36,838 nt of DNA, from assembly GCA_032718475.1 (NCBI GenBank), contig JAUCBJ010004944.1, forward strand, positions 1 to 36,838, in the 5' to 3' direction. A model generated the notes under the pieces. The model was not told the DNA's origin. It did no database searches and saw nothing but the letters and a program-made list of their open reading frames with translations. A program made the position numbers and the translations under genes. The number at the start of each line of letters is the position of its first letter. The stretch's first letter is position 1. Source of the DNA: Nemertoderma westbladi. Lineage: Eukaryota > Xenacoelomorpha > Nemertodermatida > Nemertodermatidae. Below, piece by piece: positions 1-9,984 of the stretch.

Positions 1-581
1 GTACTAAACAGAAATTTTCACCCTCGTGCTGACAAGATGTGAAAGAGGGAAAATGCATACAGCTCTTATATAGAAATCAAACTAGAGAATGACTACAAAT
101 GTATTCGATCGCGCTTTATTTTTTTAATTTTAGAGTAAGTCGTTGTAATTTAATAGAGGCGCAATTTTATTGAAATGTTAAATAGTAAAATGCTCACTTT
201 ACAAACGGGGCATTGTACAATATCTTTGAACGCTTGTCGGCCACTGCTAATTTAATTCTGATCAGAATGTCTATGATCCTGTTTTATGGTACCCAGCAGG
301 TGAGAGGCAACATGGTGGTTAGTCATTGGTCATTGAAATTCCTGAAGCGTCTGCTAAAAGGAATGGAGGTGCAAGTTGAATTATGCAAAGGGTCTATACA
401 ATTTGAGTATGATTAACAGGCCTTGGATTGGGGCTACACATTTGCAAGTCGGAATGTCGGAATGCAATTCGGGTTGTAGCTTGTAAGTCCAGGGATACAT
501 ACATACATACTGGATGTGCAGTAATTAATTAAGTATATTCACCATGGTAAATGGTCAAACAAACTCAATTTTTTGGCTCAA
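1..581. other. AT-rich non-coding stretch
   Basis: I see no gene here. The only short open frame (213-416) has no recognisable composition or motif. A small (ATAC)n microsatellite lies near 497-512. The region ends at the trinucleotide tail of a minus-strand LINE fragment. Confidence 0.5.
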
Positions 582-1391
582 CTAACTACTACTACTACTA
601 CTACATGTACTATGATCGGCATGCTGCATTGCAGCTGCATTTTTAAGAATGCTGTGCCGGCTTGTCAACAAAATTGCACCGCCACAACTCCCTATCACCC
701 ATGATATTTGCTAGATCATCCGCATCCATGAGGCTGCCAAAGTACAAGATTATGCACTGGCTGGTCCTCACGGCGAAAGCAATGTCCTGCAAAGCGGAGG
801 CGATTTTGTTCTAGTGTCAAGCTTGGGGGAACCAATGAGACACCTCCAATGTTATATAGTGTCTGGCTGGAGATGTGTGCATTGTACTTGACACAATGAA
901 CCCGGCGTAGCATTCTTGTGAATGTGCCATCCAGAGATTTGGTGTCCTCAGCAGTTAGAGCCCAGCATGGACTCCCGTAGAGGAGTACTGGAACTACTGC
1001 TGCTCTAAATAATCGGACCTTAAGTTTCCGATTAATTCTCGGTGACTTCCAAATCCTGGAAAGCCTATTCAAGGCTGCCCATGCCTTTCCCTTACGTATT
1101 CGAAGGTCCTCACCTGACTTCCGGATCCATGATCCCAGGTAACAGAAGTCGTCCACATGCTCAAGCATACCATCCTTTGAGCTTATGCTCATCCGATCAG
1201 AGACTTGCTGAGGACTTTCAAAGTTAACTGTCAGAATTTTGGTCTTTCTGGAGTTAATAAAAAGACCAACACTAGAAGCAGTATGTTCTAATGAGCTGAG
1301 GAGCCGTTGGGCTCCCTCTAATGATTCTGAGAGTACTCCTAAGTCATCAGCAAAGTCTAGATCAGTTAGGTACTTGGCAGGATTTCCTCAA
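582..1391 (-). mobile_element. 5'-truncated LINE fragment, copy A (reverse transcriptase C-terminal half)
   Basis: This is a non-LTR retrotransposon 3' end read on the minus strand. The open frame runs from about 1385 to 716, longer than its first Met (1192) suggests. It begins inside the polymerase core with the FADD form of the catalytic YADD box (L-D-F-A-D-D near 1360), then GLFINSRKTK, YLGSWI, VPVLLYGSPCWALT and LRFAGHCFRR, all typical of the region after the RT palm. Compared with copy D (30306-30862), about 75-80 nt are deleted near 716-732, joining 'LWQPHG' to the ADDLA region in another frame. The element ends in an (ACT)n plus-strand run, (AGT/TAG)n on its own strand, at 582-604. The sequence is nearly identical to copies D and E, so the family was recently active. 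The clade is not assigned; the very short 3' UTR with a trinucleotide tail is RTE-like. Confidence 0.88.
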
Positions 1392-1398
1392 CTAACAA

Positions 1399-1985
1399 CT
1401 ACTATCGACTAAATACTACTACTGCTGCATTGTAGCTGCACATTGAGATTCTATGCCGATTGAACAAAGGCATTTGTGCCACAACCATGTAACCCACAAT
1501 CGGGCTGCCGCAATACACCGTGCATTAAGAATGCTATGTCGCCTTAGCGATAATTTTGCGCCACCACTACTCCTTATCCCCATGACTTTCGCGAGATTAT
1601 TCGCAACTTCAAGGCCAGTGTCCTTTAAGAAGTGACTTTAGAAAGACGTGGGCTGTACACCATGCTTATTTTCCTGCCAAAACACAAGATTGTCCACGGG
1701 CTTGTCCGGACGGCGAACACAATGTCCTGCAAAGCGGAAGCGGCTTTGTTCAAATGTCAAGCTTGGGGAAACCAATGAGACACCTCCAATGTTATATAGT
1801 GTCTGGTTGGATATATATGCATTGTGCATTTTCTTCAGTGAACCCGACGTAGCATTCTTGTGAAAGTGCCATCCAGAGATTAGAGCCCATGAGGGCAGTT
1901 AGAGCACAGCACGGACTCCCACATAGGAGTAATGGTTCTACTGCTGCTCTAAATAGTCCACGTACTCAGACGTTTCCGACGTATT
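1399..1985 (-). mobile_element. Decayed LINE fragment, copy B
   Basis: This is a second, much older copy of the same LINE 3' end as copy A, in the same orientation. Matches include the CACCTCCAATGTTATATAGT block near 1780-1800, the FAGHCVRR-type stretch near 1700-1730, the 3' UTR block TGCATTGTAGCTGCA near 1426-1440 and a partial (ACT)n tail near 1399-1423. Frames are broken by many substitutions and small indels; only 63 residues (1829-1638) remain open. The 5' end of copy A abuts the tail of this copy, so copy A may have inserted in or beside it. Confidence 0.8.
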
Positions 1986-1989
1986 CTAT

Positions 1990-2577
1990 GTGACTACAAT
2001 TTGGAGAACAAATGTAATATATAGATATAATATGTATACGCAGATGATCTCAAACTCCGCCAGCATTTATAAAAACGCGGCCGGTAAAGTCTTCTAATGG
2101 TGTGAGCGGCCGATATATGAAAGTATTATGTAATCAGGAAGGAGTTGATGTACCAACCTGGCAACGGCGATTTTTGACTGCGAACTTTGAACACCAGTTT
2201 CTCAATGCCTCTCTTGGAATAACATATGTACTATTAAATTGCACTATGTTGCTTTTTCATATAAAACACTCAGACATGGATTAATGTGTATAGATCAACT
2301 TTAAAGCAGATTAAACCGTATTGACCGCAGACTAAGTGCAGTGGCGTTGCATACACAGACACGGAATACTTAAATAAGAGAACGATTGTATAGGACATTG
2401 AGAGATTGGCGTTAAAATCGCCAAGAAGCAAATCGTATGAAAATTTATAGCAAAAAAATATGGGAATTTTTGGGGAAACCGAACTGCATTCTATATTACA
2501 TTTACTTATTGATTATAAACAGTAAAAACTAATTAAAAGTGCCTAATTAAAAGCGGCATTCACAGCAACCAATCAAA
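1990..2577. other. Intergenic stretch without recognisable gene
   Basis: AT-rich sequence with one short plus-strand open frame (2102-2284) that carries no recognisable motif. I see no RNA gene and no repeat structure here. Confidence 0.45.
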
Positions 2578-2586
2578 ACAGTGCAC

Positions 2587-2915
2587 CAGAGGCGTAGTGT
2601 GGATTCTCAGCCCACGGGGGTATACCAACTTTTAGCCCCTCCAGTATTTTTTTCATAAATCTATTGAAATTAATTAATAATGATAATTTATGTAGTTGTG
2701 CAATTTCCAATTTTTGTATCTGTTTTAATTGGAACATTTTTATAGTGCGACATAATTATCAATTATATTTAATTAATGGAGTAATTAGAGAGGTTTATTG
2801 TTAACATTATTGTTTATCATTTACGATGGATAAAATATATTATAAGAAGCAAAATAAGGGTACGTAACTCAACCCCCCCCCCCCCCCCCCCCCACCCCCA
2901 AATAGTTACGCCTCT
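2587..2915. mobile_element. hAT-type MITE with target site duplication
   Basis: The ends are short inverted repeats: CAGAGGCGTAG at the left and, reading inward from the right, AGAGGCGTAACTA. They are flanked by a perfect direct repeat, ACAGTGCAC, at 2578-2586 and 2916-2924. hAT elements make 8-base duplications and commonly have CAG/TAG ends, so the likely reading is an 8-base duplication with one extra terminal base in the element. The body of about 330 bp has no coding capacity and carries a long C homopolymer close to its right end. It lies about 60 bp past the likely polyadenylation site of the minus-strand membrane protein gene. Confidence 0.75.
2874..2899. repeat. Poly-C homopolymer tract
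   Basis: A run of about 20 C, one A and further C residues inside the right part of the MITE. The exact length is likely to be unreliable in an assembly. Confidence 0.8.
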
Positions 2916-2985
2916 ACAGTGCACAATGCGCAATTGTATTATTAACAATAAACAATTGAAAACACTGAGACGTGAATATTATCAG

Positions 2986-2991
2986 TTTATT
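2986..2991 (-). terminator. Candidate polyadenylation signal (AATAAA)
   Basis: Plus-strand TTTATT reads AATAAA on the minus strand, 138 nt downstream of the TAG stop at 3129-3131 of the LDLa/SEA membrane protein gene. It is the nearest canonical hexamer to that stop that I found by eye. The call rests on motif and position only. Confidence 0.5.
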
Positions 2992-3128
2992 AGCTACAAC
3001 ATAAATAAGGCCTTGTACAAAATACAGAAATTGTTTCAATTAATTCCGTGAGTATAAGAATACTATTATACGTAAATACATATGGTCCTTTTAATTAAAG
3101 TCGTGAGTTTAAGAAAGCAAAGTCAGTC

Positions 3129-6100
3129 CTACAGAAATATCGGCACAGGTGGAGGTGGGGGTGGGGGGTGTGTTGGTGGTGGAGGCACTACTATATCTCG
3201 GTGCTTCGGAGAGGCTTTTGACCTCTTTTTAGCAGAAAACGTTGGTGGAGGGGCTGGTGGTGGTGGTGCAGGGTAAGAAGGGGGTGGAGGAGGAATTTGG
3301 AGAACCTGGGGAGTCTCTTTGTTCTTTTTAATGCTGGGCAATCTAAAGAATGATTTTTTCTTCGCAGTATCGGAAGCCAATGCAGCAGGTGGGGGAGGCG
3401 GTGGAGGAATAGGTGGCGAAATATCGCTGCTATTTGCAACTCCTGTTATATCATCATTGGATGTTGAACAAATCTGATCAGATCTGCTGTTTGAACCGCT
3501 TGATGTTCCACTTAAGAGACTAGCTAGCGCAGATCTTGTTGTGGAGAAAGTATCACATTCCTGAGAGGTGGTTGATACCGACATGACAACACGTTCATTA
3601 CTTGATTTTATATCGGATTTAACTTCTGATCTAAAGCTACCTTGGCTATTCAACTTGTTCGGAATTCCCATTGATGCAACAACATTTTGTAGATGGTTCT
3701 CCAAAAATTCGCGACGTTTTGACATTGAAGGAACATTAGCCTCGCCTATATTAGTCTCGCTTAAAGTTGCATCATTCGGGATACTTGTCATGAAACTGAC
3801 TTTAGCATCACCAGTGTCCTTAGCTCTCTTCGATAAATTATCCAATCTCTGACTCGATTTAGTGTTGGAATATTTTGGAGGTGGAGGCGGTATAATTTTA
3901 CAAAACTTTGGTTTATCAGATACCTGTTTACCTTTCGTCTTCTCTTGCTTCCTCATAATTATATCTCTTTTCCATGATGGCAATTCATTCCCTTTTGGAG
4001 GTCGTAGTTGTGAACTGAAACTATTTTTCCCTGATGTGTGCGTTGGGGAACCTACTGAACTGGCATTACCAGACAATGGATAATGGTGTCTACTTTTCTG
4101 TCTTTTCTGCATAACTTCAATCTGACTCAAAATTTCACTCTGCAGACTCGCGGCTTTGCTGACAATCTCTTCATTATCTGGTGAAATAACATCTCTTCTT
4201 TCTCCAGGAAAATTAAATGTATTGCTTCGTTTTATCGATTTAGATCTTTCTGTTATTTGCTGTTGTAAGGTTTTTGGCAGCTTAGGAGTATTTTGTGTGG
4301 GAATAGCCCGCAATAGTTGTTGTCCATCGAAACCCTCTGATTCCCCCTCCTCATTTCGAGATGAAATGGCTGGACTATAATTTTGAATATATCTTTCAGG
4401 GCAATCATTGATCTCCATTACTACATCCCTTCTGTACTGTTTTGCCCTTGAACCAGTAACACGAGATCTACTAAGATGGGCGCTGTGATGGCGGTTGGGC
4501 AACTGGTTGGGATTCCGATTTCTGCGCCGGTGTATCTCTGCTTGTAGCTCTGCCTGAAACGCACTCACCATACTCCCGTTTTCGCTCTCTGACTCAGAAT
4601 CCTCAGCCTCTATAATTCGACTCATTCGTCGATAGATGGACGAATTGCAAGGAGACTTTATATCAGCACTGAGGAAATTATCCTGACTGTGGGATGAGGT
4701 AGTAGAGGCATCATTTGTGTAACGTGGAACTATAGGCAGACTGGCCTGCCATGCTTGGCACCGGTCAATAGTCGACATAACTGGTGTATCCAACATCTTC
4801 GAGACATCCTCATCATTACTACCATTCTCCTCCTCTATATTACATTGTACCACTCTGTGTGCATCCCTCACAATACATGCCTCTGGGTATCGTCTTGGTT
4901 TAGATGCTATAACATTATGGAGATATGCTTGTGAATTATTCTCCATTCGATTCCTTTTTTCCTTGTTTCTTTCACTATTGTATTTATACTGTGCATTATT
5001 AGTGTTTCCTTCAAAATCACCATATGATAAGCAATCCTTGATGTGGTAATAATTGCCTTGATAAGCATTTGTGATAGGAATTTCATCTCTCCTTTTCCTC
5101 TTGAAGCTGCTGCCTTGAGCATTACGTCTCTCTTCTATCGCCTGCATTGAGAACTTCGGCTTTTTAATATCCCTTTGCTTAGATTTCATAGCCCACTGGA
5201 GATTACCACTGGTCTCATCTCTAACAAGACCATTGTTGTCATAGCAATATCTGGCACTAATATCCGATATTGAAGGCAACAAGCTATCAGTTGAACCGTA
5301 ATTATGCAATGATGGTTCCTGTGACCCCAATTCCTGGCTACTGGTTTTCTGAGAATTAGAAATACTTCCTCTGCCTACGCTCTCATTTTCATGCCTCTCG
5401 TTACTGCGAAAATACTCAAAGTTATCAATCTCGTAATCTTCTTTATATTTCTTAACATGGTTGCGAACTTTAACATTGCTGTTGTTGGGACTACCTTTAG
5501 AACTAGCACTATCATGTCGAATTTTCCTATTATTATTAGCAGGCACTAGAGCCCAGTTTTGAAGCTGGGCCGCATTACTCAAAAGGAAACTCATGTCGTG
5601 TCCATTAATGACATATGGTGCCGCAGGCGTGGGTCTAGCATCAGCATAAATACTGCGTGGTCGTGGAATCTCGAATCCCCTATATGCCATTTGTTCAGCA
5701 ATCATTGCCTCTGGTGAAATATATATATCCCTCCGCAAATTGCTGACACCGCGTTCAACATTTGTGGGAGATTTATTGCTGTTTACCTTCTGATAAGCAT
5801 AAACAACAAGAACTGCAATAAGACCAACAATAACTATAGCAAGAAGTGTGCCAACAGCACCATATAAAATCATATTACTCCCTTCTTCGTTTTTAGTCTC
5901 AGTTTCTATCCTGAAATATGTTGTCCTGTCAACTATTTTTGAGTCAATCTTTGTTGTGGTATATGTGTAAGATTCAAATTGAATCTTGAGTCCGTCCTTA
6001 TGTATAAAATTGTGTATCACATTTGTATAGTCTCTATTGACAGGATCTTCAATGGTAAATTCAACTATTACAGAACCGCAACTGATTTTCCCGACGTCTA

Positions 6101-8087
6101 TATATGAGGAACTAATTTCGCTTTTTTGAGCCAAACTTGCTTTAAAAGCTTCCTTGAATGCCAGTTCTTTTCCAATAACATTGGAGCAGTCACCATCGAG
6201 ATGAAACGTGAAAACGATAATCTTATCACTTCTTAAAGTGGAGGTTTCTTCTGCAACAATACAAATAATAATATATTATATTGAAGACATTTTTTTATAT
6301 TTTATCACAATAATACTTTTTCAACTTAACGTAAAAAAATTTTTACATCGGAAACCATTATTTCTTACCCCCCACAAATTCATTGACAAAATCCCTAATA
6401 TGAACGTAAAGTGTAGGCTGCCTCATTTACAAAATATATATTTATTCTTTGTATGCTACTAAACATGAATGGAAATGTCGTCAGTAATCTTTTTTACAAA
6501 TGGGTATAATTTAATGCTAATTCAAAAGTTGATACCGGTATTAAATTTTGTTAAAATGACAAATACTGCTTTATTGACACAATGAATGCGCATTTCTTGC
6601 CCTTGCTCCGTGCTCTTATTGTAGTCGGCCCAAACTTAAATTTCAATCTTTCTATATTATTGAACATATTTTATGTTATAAAATAACGTAACATAATTTT
6701 TCTCGTGTCTAATTCAAATAAATTGGTGCTATCTTAAAAATACAGGTTTCACATTTAATCATAATCACGCTAATGTCTAAAATTGTTAGACATAATTAAA
6801 TCTAAAGTTTAAAACAACAAAAACCTTTATATATGTTTGCATTATTGTATATTTGTCAGATGTGATTCTTGTCATTTTGTGATTTTTTGCTGGCATTTTG
6901 TATAACCTACTTTTATGTGGGTAAATGGTTTTCATTATAATTACAAACCTGGTAGTGATATGATGGTAGTTGTCGATGGGTTGGGTGTGTGTGTGGTCGA
7001 TATAGTTGAAGGTAAATGGTTTGTGGTGCTGTCAACATTACGAGATGTTGTGGTGGAAGGAACTGGAGTTGTTGTGGGTGGATATTGACCAGGTTTACAC
7101 CTCAAAGTTTCACCTGCAATTATTTTGTGAGAGAAATCTGATGGAGAGAAAATTTATTCAAGGCTGCAGATCAAAAACATGAACATCCTTTTACTATAGC
7201 TTGATTGTTTTCGGACTTGTATATTTATTGACTATATACGCTAGCCTCACCTGGATACCCACAACACATTTCGTCCCAGCCTGTAAGGCAGTTAACTGTG
7301 CCATCACATCGTAATGGATGAGTAAGGAGAATACATGCCGAATCACAATAGAACTGGGTGACGTCACATTTGCCATTGGCTAGGTCAAAATACTTAGGAT
7401 CAGTAGCTAAGACATTGGATAAGAAACCTATAAGAAGTTGGTTAAGAATACAGTTGTTAGTCTAACTTATAGTCTAATTTATTGTCTAACAATTTATTGT
7501 TACTGTGAATTTTGGAAAATAGTTGGACTCTGGCTCGGTCGCTCGGTCGTAGATATCTCGACGGTGTACCGGAACAAATGTGTTTGTGTTTGTGGGAAAA
7601 GTAAATGTGTGTATGTGAAAATTGTAAGTGTATGTGGGAAAATTGTAAGTGTATGTGGGAAAATTGTAAGTGTATGTGGGAAAATTGTAAGTGTATGTGG
7701 GAAAATTGTAAGTGTATGTGGGGCAGGTCAATGTATACATGAGAGGGAAAACAATCGGCGCATGTGGGCGTGTGGCAGCTGTATGTGTATGTGGGAACAC
7801 TGTATACATAATATGTGGGAAAAGAGTATATGTATGATGGGAAATTATATGTATGTGGAAAAAGCGAACATGTATGTGGAAAAACTGTATATGCATGTTG
7901 AAAAGTCTATGTGTATGTGGGAAAAGTTACATAGTCTTCATAAATTATTGTTTCCCATATATATGTATTTAATTAACCCATAATTGTGATAAAATATTTA
8001 CCAAATATTGTGGGTAAACAACTCACCATCAAATGACAAGGCGATACAAATAGAGACAAACTGGATGCAATTCCGTCGCAACGCCAT
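3129..8087 (-). CDS. LDLa-SEA single-pass membrane protein with long proline-rich cytoplasmic tail (4 exons)
   Basis: Exons on the minus strand are 8087-8027, 7427-7251, 7113-6949 and 6250-3129. All junctions are GT-AG, every intron is phase 1, and the frames join to 1174 residues. The ATG at 8087 sits in a good context (AACATGG). Residues 1 to about 29 form a signal peptide (basic start, then CIQFVSICIALSF). Residues 41-76 are an LDL-receptor class A module (C41, C48, C52, C61, C67, C75, with RCDG and a DE pair). Residues 81-135 are a Thr/Ser/Pro stalk. Residues 143-226 are SEA-like, with C-G-S-V-I-V at 192-197. Residues 261-286 form one transmembrane helix. The cytoplasmic tail to residue 1174 is polar and charged, with polyproline runs near 922, 1080 and 1120-1170, seven [KRH]-R-D-[IVE] motifs, and P-S-W-K-R-D-I-I-M-R-K at 892-902. 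The domain order suggests a receptor or adhesion-like surface protein, and the tail suggests actin or EVH1/SH3 partners. I do not recognise a named orthologue. Confidence 0.9.
7620..7930 (+). repeat. 21-bp minisatellite with degenerate extension, in intron 1 of the membrane protein gene
   Basis: GTAAGTGTATGTGGG recurs at 7624, 7645, 7666, 7687 and 7708, an exact 21-base period of five units. Looser TGTATGTGGGAAAA-type units continue to about 7930. The array fills roughly half of the intron 7428-8026. Open frames on both strands (7438-7983 plus, 7896-7486 minus) come from the repeat and are not genes. Confidence 0.9.
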
Positions 8088-8864
8088 GTTTATTGGTAAT
8101 TACCATCATCAATTATTTCCATAATTATAACAGGTGGTTGATCTGCATAATGTCAAAATAAATATCAATAATAATATATATAATTTGTATGTTATGTTAT
8201 GATATTAGTCAGTAATGAAAACTATTATTGAAGGGGGTGGTCAAAATAATATATTATATTTCAATAATTTTACAGTATCATCCATGTGGTTGCTTGCACA
8301 AACTTAAATTTTAATCCTAAATATTAAATGAATAAAAATACCTCCCTTAAAAAACATAAAAAAATTAAATTCTTCTTTACAGTTAACTTTTTGTCGGTCG
8401 TTTAGGCAGGGATAACGCAGAAAGTCCGACGACTTATTTCCAGTACGGCCCCCCAGAACTATACTGTTGTATTGGTTGCTGAACACAAATGTGGTTCTCA
8501 AAATGTACATTTTTACTTTGGGCATTGTTCTCCTTGCCAATTAAGTGTCATAATTTATTCAATACAAATAAAAAATTACATGTTCTGGTGACGTTTTTAA
8601 AGGACAATCAATACAGGTTGTACAATAACTATTGGAGAGAAACATTATATGTCCAAAAATCAAACAGAATTCAAACTGCTGTTTTATTGACTGTAAGATG
8701 TGGTTACTGGTAAGTAATAATCAGTATACTATCTACTTACTATATAGTATATAATCAGTGTTGCTTGTTGATGTTTTACTATAAATGAAACGGGCATACG
8801 ATAAAGATGCGGCGAAAAATTATGTATAACATCCATATTTAATAATTATTATATTATTGTACAC
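8088..8864. other. Upstream region of the membrane protein gene
   Basis: AT-rich 5' flank of the minus-strand gene; promoter elements cannot be picked out confidently. Around 8395-8470 there is a stretch similar to 33640-33715 (shared core GACTTATTTCCAGT followed by CGG and CCCCCCAGAACT), so at least part of this flank is a dispersed repeat. No convincing coding frame. Confidence 0.45.
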
Positions 8865-9721
8865 CATGACCCGTAATATAGCGTCATTTTGTGATGACAC
8901 GGACCCCCCCCCCCCCCCCCCCAAGATTTTTCTACAAATCTTTATCATATTGCTTGAAATTTGAAACACTACTAGTTCAACTCACCGTGGTTCACCCAAC
9001 GAAGCCGGAATTTTCGATTTTGCCTTTAATTTTTTTTATTGGCGTTTTAAAAAAGTGCCTTTTGCAAAATTGTACCCTCCGTATCGTGGCCATTCTTCAC
9101 ATTAGTCGTAATCATTTCATATCATTAGAAAGCTTGCATTGCAAGGAATCGAAATATGTAATATTTGAATTTCGTTGATAAACAGCTGAGATCTAGGTGT
9201 TCAAAGATTGCAATAAGTATCGATCGCTGAAGGCCATTTATTCTATTTAATAAATACACGATGTTCTGGAACATTTTGTTTAAGTATGAATAGCTACGCA
9301 ATAGATATATTGGATAGGAATAACGCTGTTGCCAACCAATTCATAAAATAAATAACACATTCTAGAATTTTGCTTATTTATTAAATAGAATAAATGGCCT
9401 TCAGCGAACTATACTTCTTGCAATCTTTGAACGCCTATATCTCAGTTGTTTCTCAACGAAATTCAGATATTGTTACATATTTCGATTCCTTGCAACGCAA
9501 GCTTTTTAATGATATGAAAAAATTACGACTAAAGTGAAGAATGGCAATGATACAGAGGGTGCGATTTCGCAAAAGACTCTTTTTTTAAAACGCTTATAAA
9601 AAAAAATAAAAGGCAAAATCAAAAATTCCGGCTTCACGGGGTCAACGACGGTGAGTGGAACTAGTTGTGTTTCAAATTTCAGTGTGTCATTAGAAAATGA
9701 CACTATATTACGGTTCATGCT
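8865..9721. mobile_element. Foldback (long inverted repeat) element
   Basis: The left arm from about 8865 to 9258 is an inverted copy of the right arm from about 9370 to 9721. Both outer ends carry CATGA-CCGTAATATAG-GTCATTTT, and both inner ends carry GAAGGCCATTTATTCTATTT. The left arm has an extra 50 or so bases including a poly-C run (8904-8922). Both arms keep a similar short open frame (KFET-LV-LTVV-P-KPEF-ILP), but it is short, runs into different ends and has no known domain. The loop is about 110 bp, and weak pairing seems to continue into it. No clear target duplication was found. Confidence 0.8.
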
Positions 9722-9787
9722 GTATATGGTACAGTGTATATGAACTACAGTGCTGGGCTTGTAATATCTTGTTTATTATTTATATTT

Positions 9788-9981
9788 CAGTTGGTCAAAT
9801 TGGGCACAGGTAGGTCGAATATATTCTTGTAATTTTTCTGCGTATATCCTCATTTCCTGCACTATTGTACCGTAGTCTCCCATTCCTGGTCTACATGACC
9901 ACAAGGGATGTACCGAGAAACGACGGTATTTTCTCTTCCTTCTTCTGTTAATGCAAGCAGCAGTAAATCGTCAGTATCCAT
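9788..9981 (-). pseudogene. Harbinger (PIF/Harbinger) transposase N-terminal remnant
   Basis: On the minus strand an ATG at 9981 opens MDTDDLLLLALTEE, the acidic, Leu-rich start typical of Harbinger transposases. A frameshift after about 14 codons leads to RRKRKYRRFSVHPLW, then GDYGTIVQEMR and a final FDQL, which matches the conserved N-terminal order RRxRRxxVHPxxxxR, G-E/D-Y-x-T-L/I-V, F-D-x-L. Nothing of the DDE catalytic part follows, because the reading breaks into AT-rich sequence close to the foldback element. It is a dead fragment. Its 5' flank up to about 10200 may also belong to the element, with GGGGGCCCACC near 10172 as a possible terminal region. Confidence 0.7.
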
Positions 9982-9984
9982 TAT

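Noticed and set aside
3082-3276. Gly-rich plus-strand peptide
   Set aside because: Antisense shadow of the polyproline-coding end of the membrane protein gene.
3129-6134. Stand-alone 1001-residue protein starting at 6134
   Set aside because: The codon at 6134 is TTG in mid-domain; the frame continues to an acceptor at 6250 and joins three upstream exons with matching phase.
7438-7983. Cys/Val-rich small protein on the plus strand
   Set aside because: It is a translation of the intronic 21-bp minisatellite; the opposite strand is equally open.
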